Positions 1 to 5,690 of a DNA stretch of 5,693 bases are shown in pieces. The notes under the pieces are model-generated. The model searched no databases. It was not told the origin of the DNA and saw only the letters and a program-made list of their open reading frames with translations. Origin of the DNA: Mailhella sp. Its GTDB lineage: Bacteria > Desulfobacterota > Desulfovibrionia > Desulfovibrionales > Desulfovibrionaceae. Position 1 is the stretch's first letter, and each line of letters starts with the position of its first letter. The stretch is from the NCBI GenBank assembly GCA_020024815.1, contig JAHHTE010000139.1, positions 1-5,693 on the forward strand. The letters are read 5' to 3'. The position numbers and the translations under genes were made by a program.

Positions 1-138
1 GTTCTATATTCAACACATAATCTTTATATTTATTCTTCACTGTTGATAAACTCCAAACTATTCAAAATCAAATTATCCTCTATAAAAAAATTTAAATCAT
101 TTAATCGACTTATTATACAAGTAAACATAACTAATTAA
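1..138 (+). CDS. Possible 3' end of a convergent gene (partial, weak)
   Basis: The plus-strand frame starting at base 1 stays open for 45 codons and ends in TAA at 136-138. Only 4 nt separate this stop from a symmetrical terminator hairpin at 143-177 that would also work for plus-strand transcripts. The stretch is very AT-rich, so 45 open codons are less likely by chance than usual, but over six frames chance cannot be excluded. The translation is rich in I, L, K, S, N and F and shows no motif or family that I recognise. If real, it is the C-terminus of a gene beginning outside the window. The alternative is plain non-coding spacer, which is at least as likely. Confidence 0.2.
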   Translation, partial: VLYSTHNLYIYSSLLINSKLFKIKLSSIKKFKSFNRLIIQVNITN

Positions 139-142
139 GACA

Positions 143-177
143 AAAAAAGCCCAATAGAATAACTATTGAGCTTTTTT
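143..177. terminator. Bidirectional intrinsic terminator
   Basis: The stem pairs caatag (152-157) with ctattg (163-168) around a 5-nt aataa loop. After one C/A mismatch it continues with GC (149-150 with 170-171), and it is flanked by an A-run at 142-148 and a T-run at 172-177. Read on the minus strand, the hairpin is followed by seven U, which fits the end of the M23-PAP2 transcript whose last stop is at 196-198. The A and T runs are symmetrical, so it should also stop plus-strand transcription coming from the left. Confidence 0.8.
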
Positions 178-195
178 ATTTAATATGACGAAAAA

Positions 196-1047
196 TTAAT
201 TCAATCGGGCAACGTATTTAAAAAACAAGGCAAAACAAGCCCAAGCAAAAAACACAGCTATAATAGCCACTATCCAACCTACTATAATATCAGATAAATA
301 AGCATTGCCAGTATACATTTGAGACCAACCAATAAGCAATGGGAAAAGATAAATATATGGCATAGCCTTTGCGACAAGTAAAGCAATAACAAAAGCAATA
401 GCCATACTAATTGCAATTACAGAAGAAGGTTGTAATTTTGCTTGTCCATGAATTACAAAAGTTGGAGTTTTATTTGCTAATTGATTTTGATTACTCATTG
501 TTGATTGAGTATCTGTAACATCATTAGGTAAAATATTCGTGGAATCTTCAACTATACTTTGATCTTCAGTATTTGTATTTTCTTGATCAGAAGAAACAAT
601 TTCTTGATCACGAGCAACATCTATTGAATTATCACTTTCTATTGCACTATCTACATTATTAGCCGTATTATCAACAAAATCAGTATGAACAGGAGGATAA
701 ACATCTTCTACTGCATATTGAGCTTGCATCCAAGTTTTTTCATGATCATCATAAAACATAGTGCCAGCAATTTCTTGATAGGGTCTAGGTCTTTCAATAT
801 AAATTGACTTTGCACCTTGTTTAGCAAAAAAAGCAGAAAGAACAATCATACCCATAAAAAGTAAAAAACGATAAAAAAAGTCCCCATATGTTTTTTTGCA
901 ATAAAGAGCAAAAAGGAAAATAGAGCCAACTGCAACTAAAAATACAGGTAAGGAACTTTCAAAAAGAGGTAAGAACCAATCTAAAAAATCAGCTCTTAAT
1001 GTCATATTTACAAGCTTGAAAATGAAATCTTCTAAAGCACTAAACAT
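196..1047 (-). CDS. PAP2-family membrane protein with degenerate active site (probable pseudo-phosphatase)
   Basis: This 283-residue polytopic inner-membrane protein of the PAP2 (type 2 phosphatidic acid phosphatase) superfamily has predicted helices at about 32-50, 59-75, 208-227, 229-245 and 252-276. Family members normally dephosphorylate lipid phosphates such as undecaprenyl-PP or phosphatidylglycerol-P outside the membrane. Motif 1 is recognisable (K80, RPRPY 86-90), although the Lys-to-RP spacing is one residue off the usual K-x6-RP. Motif 2 (PSGH in the family) reads PSSV at 207-210, so the His is lost. Motif 3 (S-R-x5-H-x3-D) aligns with S242-Q243...A249...D253: the Arg and the nucleophilic His are lost and only the Asp remains. 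The loop between motifs 1 and 2 is about 117 residues and holds an acidic low-complexity insert (121-192). The ATG lies 22 nt after the M23 stop behind a weak purine-rich RBS, so the two are probably co-transcribed. Family membership is fairly sure; catalytic activity is doubtful. Confidence 0.8.
   Translation of the reverse strand: MFSALEDFIFKLVNMTLRADFLDWFLPLFESSLPVFLVAVGSIFLFALYCKKTYGDFFYRFLLFMGMIVLSAFFAKQGAKSIYIERPRPYQEIAGTMFYDDHEKTWMQAQYAVEDVYPPVHTDFVDNTANNVDSAIESDNSIDVARDQEIVSSDQENTNTEDQSIVEDSTNILPNDVTDTQSTMSNQNQLANKTPTFVIHGQAKLQPSSVIAISMAIAFVIALLVAKAMPYIYLFPLLIGWSQMYTGNAYLSDIIVGWIVAIIAVFFAWACFALFFKYVARLN
470..690 (-). other. Acidic low-complexity insert within the PAP2-like protein
   Basis: Residues about 121-192 of the PAP2-like protein contain 16 Asp/Glu against a single Arg, plus many Asn, Ser, Thr and Gln, and no hydrophobic segment. 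They lie between motif 1 and motif 2, the loop predicted to face the periplasm. The DNA shows a short direct repeat, tttcttgatca, at 579-589 and 600-610. Its 21-nt period is in frame and encodes two DQE units seven residues apart, and a related EDQ follows at 161-163. This suggests growth by slippage or duplication of short units. The segment is likely disordered. Confidence 0.6.
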
Positions 1048-1069
1048 TTATTTTTCTCTTTTTTTTACA

Positions 1070-1972
1070 TTATTTTTCAATAATATATGCCATAGGATTG
1101 GTATGCACGCCATTAACAATTACTTCATAATGCAAATGAGCACCTGTTGAACGACCAGTATTACCAACTCTACCAACTAAATCACCACGTTTAATCATAT
1201 CACCAGCTTTAACATCAAATTTTGACATATGAGCATAACGAGTAATAATTCCATTACCATGATCAATTTCAACGCTAAAGCCATAAGCACCATCAAGTTT
1301 TGCAAAAAGAACACGTCCATCAGCAGGAGCAATAATTTTAGTACCAATAGGAGCAGCAATATCTAATCCTTTATGTACTTGACGAATACCTGTAAAAGGT
1401 GAAGTTCTTGCACCAAAACGAGAAGAAATAAAACCATGAGTTGGAATAATAGAAGGAATAGAAGCTAACTTTTGTGTACTTTCATTCATTAAAACAATTA
1501 AATCTTGTTGAATTATCTCTTCTAATTGAGAATCTTTTTTCAATTCACGTAAATATCCTCTAATTTTACGTGCAGCTAATTCTTGTCTATGCAAGGGAAG
1601 CATATCAACTTTAAATTCTTCAGACTCTACCCCACCCATAGCATTTTCTTTTGTTTCAGTTTTTTCTCCAACAAGCATTTTCAATTGGTTATCAAATTGT
1701 CTAATTCTATTAATATCATCACGTAATACTTCAATTTCAGCTAAAATACCAACAAGTCTATTTTCTTTTTCTTCTATTTCACGTTCAGCAATAACCAAAT
1801 CACTTCTTACATCTTTTGTACTAAGAAAATGTTGCACTAAAAAAGTATTTGCACCAACTAAAAGAGCTACACCACCTAACACACCATAAACAATTGAACT
1901 TTTTATACTAAAACTACGTTTTTTCCCTGTTTTTTCATCAAAAACAAAAATCTGATATTTTTTGAAAATCAT
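1070..1972 (-). CDS. Membrane-anchored M23 (LytM-type) peptidoglycan endopeptidase
   Basis: This 300-residue protein has a short basic cytoplasmic N-terminus (1-24), one membrane helix (about 25-47), a periplasmic coiled coil (about 55-100), an acidic linker, a second helical segment (125-165) and a C-terminal LytM/peptidase M23 domain (about 178-300). The zinc and catalytic signature is complete: H200-x3-D204 (HKGLD), H248 (YAHMS) and H279-x-H281 (HLH). It is therefore expected to cut peptide cross-links of peptidoglycan in the periplasm, in contrast to the non-catalytic LytM regulators. The membrane-anchor, coiled-coil and LytM layout is typical of cell-elongation or division hydrolases. 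The ATG at 1970-1972 has a good RBS (AGGA five bases upstream). A candidate promoter of its own precedes it, and the PAP2-like gene follows after 22 nt. The substrate bond (D,D or other) cannot be told from the sequence. Confidence 0.9.
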   Translation of the reverse strand: MIFKKYQIFVFDEKTGKKRSFSIKSSIVYGVLGGVALLVGANTFLVQHFLSTKDVRSDLVIAEREIEEKENRLVGILAEIEVLRDDINRIRQFDNQLKMLVGEKTETKENAMGGVESEEFKVDMLPLHRQELAARKIRGYLRELKKDSQLEEIIQQDLIVLMNESTQKLASIPSIIPTHGFISSRFGARTSPFTGIRQVHKGLDIAAPIGTKIIAPADGRVLFAKLDGAYGFSVEIDHGNGIITRYAHMSKFDVKAGDMIKRGDLVGRVGNTGRSTGAHLHYEVIVNGVHTNPMAYIIEK

Positions 1973-2012
1973 TTTTTCCTCGTGGTATTTTTATAAAAAA
2001 TAATTGCTAAAA

Positions 2013-2041
2013 AGATTAACTTTTTTATGAGATTAAGTCAA
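2013..2041 (-). promoter_or_regulatory. Candidate sigma-70 promoter for the M23-PAP2 unit
   Basis: On the minus strand TTGACT (2036-2041) is followed after exactly 17 bases by TAATCT (2013-2018), a good -35 and a moderate -10. Transcription would start near 2006, giving a leader of about 35 nt. The rest of the 106-nt spacer (1973-2078) between lpxB and the M23 gene has no strong terminator. Only a weak A/T-rich 6-bp hairpin (AAAAAG...CTTTTT) is seen, and it overlaps the -10. Read-through from lpxB therefore remains possible. Confidence 0.5.
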
Positions 2042-2078
2042 GTTATCCATTATATCAACAAATTATTATTGACCTATA

Positions 2079-3203
2079 TTAAATAAAATTATTTAATTTT
2101 AATTCAGAACAAAAATCTTTTGCAAAAAGTTCTGCACTATCACCTTGACCAAGTAATTCTCTAATAGTTACACAATCTTTTTTTATTGCTTCTAAATAAT
2201 CTTTATTTTCAAGCCATTTTTTAGCATAACTAACAAGCATTGGATAATCAGCTTTTTCTTGTAACAATTCAGGAAAAACTTCTCGTTTCATTATTAAATT
2301 AGGCAAACTTACAAAATCAACATCAACAAATGCTTTTGCTACAAGATATGAAAAAGCTTTTACCTTATATGTAACAATAGTTGGTGTGCCTAAAAGAGCA
2401 GTTTCAAGAACAGCAGTACCGCTAGCCCCCACAATAAACTCACAACTAGGAATAAACTGATACCTATTTTCTGCCTCAACAAAAGAAACAGGTGCTTTAC
2501 TTTGCCAAAAAGATTTTAAATATTCTTCTGAATATTGTGGTGCTTTAATAATATAAAATTTTAAATGAGGATAAGTAATCAACAATTCTTGAGCCATTTT
2601 TGCATATTCAGGAAGAAGTAAACTAATTTCTTTTTTTCTACTTCCAGGCATAAGCCCAATTCTACCCTCAACCTTTTCAATTAACATATTTTCATTTGGA
2701 TTAACAACATTTACTAATGGATTTCCAATATACGTTATATCAACATTATTTTTTTGATAAAAAGGAACTTCAAAAGGTAAAATAGAGTATATTTTTTTTA
2801 TATTTTTTTGTAAAAAATTTAATCTATATTTTCGCCAAGCCCAAACTTTAGGAGGAATAAAATAATAAACAGGAATATTTAATTTTTTTGCCATATTAAT
2901 TATTCTAAAATTAAAGTCAGGAGCATCAGTTACAATAAGAACATCAGGTTTTTCTTCTTGTAATGCTATATTTATTCTTTTTAATAATTTTAAAATTTGT
3001 GGTATTTTTTCTATAACCTCACTAACACCCATAACAGATAATTCATTAATATGAAAAAGGGTGCGTACCCCTTCTTTTTTTAAAGAGTCCCCACCCATTC
3101 CAACAAAATCAAAATCATTACCAGTATTTTTAAGAGCTTTTACTATTTCAGCACTTTGAATATCACCAGAAAGCTCTCCACAATTTATCCATATCTTAAG
3201 CAC
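2079..3203 (-). CDS. lpxB: Lipid-A-disaccharide synthase
   Basis: LpxB is a membrane-associated GT19 glycosyltransferase. It joins UDP-2,3-diacylglucosamine and 2,3-diacylglucosamine-1-phosphate (lipid X) to give the beta-1,6 lipid A disaccharide-1-phosphate and UDP, on the cytoplasmic face of the inner membrane. The 374 residues match the family length. Family landmarks appear in order: GELSGD (9-14), GMGGD (35-39), DAPDFN (93-98), YYFIPPKVWAWR (113-124), ILPFE (141-145), GNPLV (160-164, where many members have GHPLV), MPGSRKKEI (185-193), SGTAVLE (261-267), and PN at 301-302. The start is GTG; the next Met (residue 36) would remove the essential GELSGD motif. Its GTG overlaps the TAG stop of the Gate-domain gene by one base, so translation is probably coupled. 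No other lipid A genes are in the window. Confidence 0.96.
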   Translation of the reverse strand: MLKIWINCGELSGDIQSAEIVKALKNTGNDFDFVGMGGDSLKKEGVRTLFHINELSVMGVSEVIEKIPQILKLLKRINIALQEEKPDVLIVTDAPDFNFRIINMAKKLNIPVYYFIPPKVWAWRKYRLNFLQKNIKKIYSILPFEVPFYQKNNVDITYIGNPLVNVVNPNENMLIEKVEGRIGLMPGSRKKEISLLLPEYAKMAQELLITYPHLKFYIIKAPQYSEEYLKSFWQSKAPVSFVEAENRYQFIPSCEFIVGASGTAVLETALLGTPTIVTYKVKAFSYLVAKAFVDVDFVSLPNLIMKREVFPELLQEKADYPMLVSYAKKWLENKDYLEAIKKDCVTIRELLGQGDSAELFAKDFCSELKLNNFI

Positions 3204-3215
3204 TATACAGTTCCT
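3201..3215 (-). promoter_or_regulatory. RBS and coupled TAG/GTG junction that set the lpxB start
   Basis: On the minus strand AAGGA ends at 3212, eight bases before a GTG at 3201-3203, and the preceding gene's TAG (3203-3205) shares its last base with this GTG. The Shine-Dalgarno spacing is good and lies inside the end of the upstream coding region. This supports the GTG as the true start and suggests re-initiation by ribosomes finishing the Gate-domain gene. Confidence 0.7.
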
Positions 3216-4165
3216 TTTTCTAGTTCTAACTGCTGCTGTTTTTTAGCATATAAAAGATTTATACTTACCCCAACACTAATTGCAAATAAAAGTCTTACTC
3301 CAAGCAAGCCCCATAATGATCCACCTAAAAGAGAAAGCAAAATTGTATCTTCAATTAAGGCATGTGCAATACTCATTAAACTCATAGTAGTAAAAGCATC
3401 AATTCGTGATATTCTTCCCTCGGTCGCAGCTTGAATAATAATACCACTTCCATATAAAATTCCAAGCACAAGCCCAACAATAACTATATTTGTAGCCTCT
3501 TTTGAAATACCAAGAATCCGTAAAAGTGGACCCAATATAAAGCCTACAAATTGAGAAATTTTTAATGCATTAATTATCTTATTAAACATCATAACAAGAC
3601 AAATAATACAATAAATTTGCACAAGATTTTTCAATTCACCAAGAACCCAGCCTGTAAAATCTAAAGCAGCACCAGCTTTAAATAAAACAGTTGCAGTTTC
3701 TTGCCAAAATCCAAAATGACTACAAATCAAATGAACAGAAACACCACAAATCCATGCTGTAATCAATCGTAAACCAACCTGAAAAGACATGGAAAGCCCA
3801 CAACGACCAGCAATCTTTGTTTCCAAAATAAGACTGTGAGCAATAAGAATAATAAGACCTAAAATTGTCATTTGCTCCACAGTAACACTTGGGACAAGTA
3901 ATAACATACTTGGAATAAGAGCTAATGCAGAATATATATTTACAAGCATAGCACAAGCCCAAACAATTCCAAATTCTGCAGGCAACCCCATTGTTTGCAT
4001 AATAGGCTCTAATGGCATTGCAACATATTGAATAATATTCAGTTCTTGTAATACCTTAACAAGTACAATTATAGAAATAATCATAGGAAAGAGGTTTTTA
4101 CTAACAAGAGTTCCCTCTTTGATACTTTTAATAATGCCTTTCCAAATAACTTCAAGATATGACAT
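3203..4165 (-). CDS. Nucleoside-recognition (Gate) domain membrane protein, two-halved
   Basis: This 320-residue, strongly hydrophobic inner-membrane protein resembles the nucleoside recognition/Gate family (SpmA/SpmB-like, also related to parts of nucleoside transporters and FeoB). It has two homologous halves. Half 1 has P54-x5-G60 and IAHSLILET (108-116); half 2 has P213-x5-G219 and IAHALIEDT (266-274). The Pro-to-His distance is 56 in one and 55 in the other. Each half holds several membrane helices, joined by a segment around 150-180. The N-terminus (1-20) looks amphipathic and the C-terminus (308-320) is charged. Transport of a small or amphipathic solute is plausible, but the substrate is unknown; despite the family name there is no evidence for nucleosides. 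The ATG has a strong AGGTGG RBS and lies 14 nt after the rfbD stop. The coupled lpxB start hints at a role in envelope biogenesis, which is an inference. Confidence 0.8.
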   Translation of the reverse strand: MSYLEVIWKGIIKSIKEGTLVSKNLFPMIISIIVLVKVLQELNIIQYVAMPLEPIMQTMGLPAEFGIVWACAMLVNIYSALALIPSMLLLVPSVTVEQMTILGLIILIAHSLILETKIAGRCGLSMSFQVGLRLITAWICGVSVHLICSHFGFWQETATVLFKAGAALDFTGWVLGELKNLVQIYCIICLVMMFNKIINALKISQFVGFILGPLLRILGISKEATNIVIVGLVLGILYGSGIIIQAATEGRISRIDAFTTMSLMSIAHALIEDTILLSLLGGSLWGLLGVRLLFAISVGVSINLLYAKKQQQLELEKGTV

Positions 4166-4179
4166 TATCCACCTACTTT

Positions 4180-5058
4180 TTATTGATTTTTAAGACACTC
4201 TAAATTTTCTAAAATATATTCACGCAAAGCCTGTATCCAAGGACGAGGAGTATAGCCAACCGTATCAATCAATTTTTTAGGAGATAAAACAGAATAACTT
4301 GGTCTAACAGCTTTTTGTGGCCAATCTTTTGTACAAATAGGCTCAACAAATGTATGTAAATTAAAAATAGAAACAGCCTCACTAGCTAATTCACACCAAC
4401 TAGCTTGACCTGCATTTACTGCATGAAAAATTCCCGTAGCACGTTTTTTTGCAACTGCAAAACTCATTTCTGCTAAATCTTTTGTACAAGTAGGTGAACC
4501 AAATTGATCATGAACAACTTTTAATGATTCTTTTTCTTGTGCATATTTTAATATAGTGCTTACAAAATTCTTTCTTCCTGCACCAAAAAGCCATGCTGTA
4601 CGTAATACAGCATAGTTTTCTAATTTTTGTAAAGCAACTTCCCCAGCTAATTTTGTTTCACCATACACAGATAAAGGATTTGTTTCATCAGTTTCAACAT
4701 ACGGACAATTTTTTTTACCATCAAAAACAAAATCTGTACTATAATGAACTAAAAAAATATCTGTATTTTTCAAAATACAAGCAAGCATTTCAGGTAAACG
4801 TTTATTAATAAGATTTGCATTTTGAACATCATCTTCTGCTTTATCAACAGCCGTATACCCTATTGCATTAAAAATAATTGTAGGATTAATAGAAAAAATT
4901 TTTTCTTTTAGAAATTCTAAATCAGTAACATTACCATCTTCTCGGCCAAGTGTTACAATTTCCAAACCTTGACTTTTTCCAAGCTTACAAAGAGCTTGAC
5001 CAAGCATTCCTGTTTTTCCACCCAAAACAAGAATTTTTTCATTTTTATCTAACACCAT
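4180..5058 (-). CDS. rfbD: dTDP-4-dehydrorhamnose reductase
   Basis: RfbD/RmlD is a cytosolic extended-SDR enzyme that reduces dTDP-4-dehydro-L-rhamnose with NAD(P)H to dTDP-L-rhamnose, the last step of making this sugar donor for O-antigen and other glycans. The 292 residues match the family. Seen in order: Rossmann glycine motif GGKTGMLG (13-20), NAIGYTAVDKAED (64-76), STDFVFDG (107-114; STDYVFDG in many homologues), catalytic Y132-x3-K136 in YGETKLAGE, RTAWLFG (153-159), DQFGSPT (184-190), GIFHAVNAG (209-217), RPSYSVL (252-258) and PRPW (271-274). The other dTDP-rhamnose genes (rfbA, B, C) are absent here. The ATG follows the upstream stop by 9 nt and has only a weak GAG-type RBS overlapping that stop, so coupling is likely. 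Related sugar-nucleotide reductases are possible, but the motif set fits RmlD best. Confidence 0.92.
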   Translation of the reverse strand: MVLDKNEKILVLGGKTGMLGQALCKLGKSQGLEIVTLGREDGNVTDLEFLKEKIFSINPTIIFNAIGYTAVDKAEDDVQNANLINKRLPEMLACILKNTDIFLVHYSTDFVFDGKKNCPYVETDETNPLSVYGETKLAGEVALQKLENYAVLRTAWLFGAGRKNFVSTILKYAQEKESLKVVHDQFGSPTCTKDLAEMSFAVAKKRATGIFHAVNAGQASWCELASEAVSIFNLHTFVEPICTKDWPQKAVRPSYSVLSPKKLIDTVGYTPRPWIQALREYILENLECLKNQ

Positions 5059-5067
5059 AAAATTACT

Positions 5068-5541
5068 CTATTTTTTTTCTGGAAAAAGGTAAGAATAACG
5101 CATAGCAATACTATCTGTTTTTTCAACAATTTTTGCTGCTAAATCATTAACATCTTCATTTGAAACAACACCAACTTCCATAGCTAAATAATGGCGAAGT
5201 GTTGCATCACTCAAGGAAAATAACCATACAACAGAATATGCACTACCAATAGAAGGACGAGATTTAAACTCAGGAGCAGAAGAAATAAGCACACGGAATT
5301 TAGGTACATCAGCACCTTCAAGATTAAATAAATTACTTGCATTAAAAAGTTCTTTCAAACGAGTAGAAAGTTTTGATCCAATACTATCAACGCCTTCAAA
5401 CTCAACCATAACAGGACTTAAACGCTCATTAATTTTTTTTGGAGTATTTGGAACTGCATTTGCGGCATACACATTATTTCCTAATGCAAAAACCATAAAC
5501 ATTGCACAAATACCAACAACAATTTTTTTATATGCGTTCAT
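5068..5541 (-). CDS. Small secreted (periplasmic) protein of unknown function
   Basis: I do not recognise a named family. The 157 residues begin with a clear Sec signal peptide: KK at 5-6, hydrophobic core at about 7-20, and likely signal peptidase I cleavage after VYA (residue 26). There is no lipobox Cys, so the product is probably soluble and periplasmic, about 131 residues when mature. The mature part alternates strand and helix: VMVEFEG (44-50), a helix 53-67, FRVLISSAP (82-90), AYSVVWLFSL (101-110), HYLAMEVGVVS (117-127) and a helix 128-144. The strand-helix opening loosely recalls small domains such as TolB-N or CsgG/LpoB-like folds, but no specific motif proves this. It is the first gene of the presumed operon, 9 nt before rfbD, with a good GAGGG RBS. 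A role in envelope assembly is suggested only by its neighbours. Confidence 0.8.
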   Translation of the reverse strand: MNAYKKIVVGICAMFMVFALGNNVYAANAVPNTPKKINERLSPVMVEFEGVDSIGSKLSTRLKELFNASNLFNLEGADVPKFRVLISSAPEFKSRPSIGSAYSVVWLFSLSDATLRHYLAMEVGVVSNEDVNDLAAKIVEKTDSIAMRYSYLFPEKK

Positions 5542-5597
5542 AACATACCCTCAAATAAAATACTTTCATTGCTTTTTTTATATAAACCGTATTATTA

Positions 5598-5626
5598 AAG
5601 ATAGCAAGTCAATCTTTTATTCTTAA
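5598..5626 (-). promoter_or_regulatory. Candidate promoter for the four-gene envelope operon
   Basis: The 109-nt spacer 5542-5650 shows, on the minus strand, an extended -10 (TGC TATCTT, 5598-5606) preceded after 17 bases by TTAAGA (5621-5626). A better -35 hexamer, TTGACT at 5607-5612, also exists, but its nearest -10-like sequence, TTTATA at 5581-5586, is 20 bases away. Which pair is used cannot be decided from the sequence. A run of A and T (5633-5648) upstream could act as an UP-like element. Confidence 0.35.
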
Positions 5627-5650
5627 AAATTATAAAAAATTTTTTTTAAA

Positions 5651-5690
5651 TTTAGGGGGAAAACTTTTTATAAAAAGTTTTCCCCCTAAA
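5651..5690. repeat. Perfect 40-bp palindrome (probable hairpin terminator or dispersed element)
   Basis: Bases 5651-5670 are the exact reverse complement of 5671-5690, with no mismatch and no spacer. Each arm holds TTTAGGGGG, then AAAAC and TTTTTA. As RNA this would form a long hairpin with a G:C block at the base and an A:U-rich top. It lies at the window edge, upstream of the minus-strand operon, and could end the transcript of the next gene to the right. There is no clean U-run directly beside it within the window (minus-strand flank TTTAAAAAAAATTTTTT). A dispersed palindromic repeat is the alternative. Confidence 0.75.

Noticed and set aside
30..128. Minus-strand ATG frame of 32 residues left of the terminator
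   Set aside because: There is no Shine-Dalgarno before the ATG, it lies just beyond the terminator of the minus-strand unit, and it is short enough to arise by chance.
196..1047. Reading the PAP2-like gene as a decayed pseudogene
   Set aside because: The frame is intact over 283 codons, membrane helices and motif 1 are kept, and a start, RBS and terminator are present. The change is confined to catalytic positions and one loop, which fits a maintained non-catalytic protein better than decay.
3156..3434. Plus-strand open frame of 92 codons
   Set aside because: It lies antisense across the lpxB/Gate junction, where both minus-strand genes have clear family motifs. Its translation has no recognisable domain.
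3720..3962. Minus-strand open frame of 80 codons inside the Gate-domain gene
   Set aside because: It is an alternate frame of a well-supported gene. The Cys/Tyr/Ser-rich translation is typical of a frame-shifted reading of a hydrophobic protein.
4593..4808. Plus-strand open frame of 71 codons opposite rfbD
   Set aside because: It is antisense to conserved RmlD motifs, and its low-complexity Q/F/Y/L-rich translation has no family signature.
5633..5650. A/T run beside the palindrome as a phase-variable tract
   Set aside because: It is a mixed A-run and T-run in a generally AT-rich intergenic region, outside any coding frame and upstream of the likely -35. Nothing specific supports phase variation.
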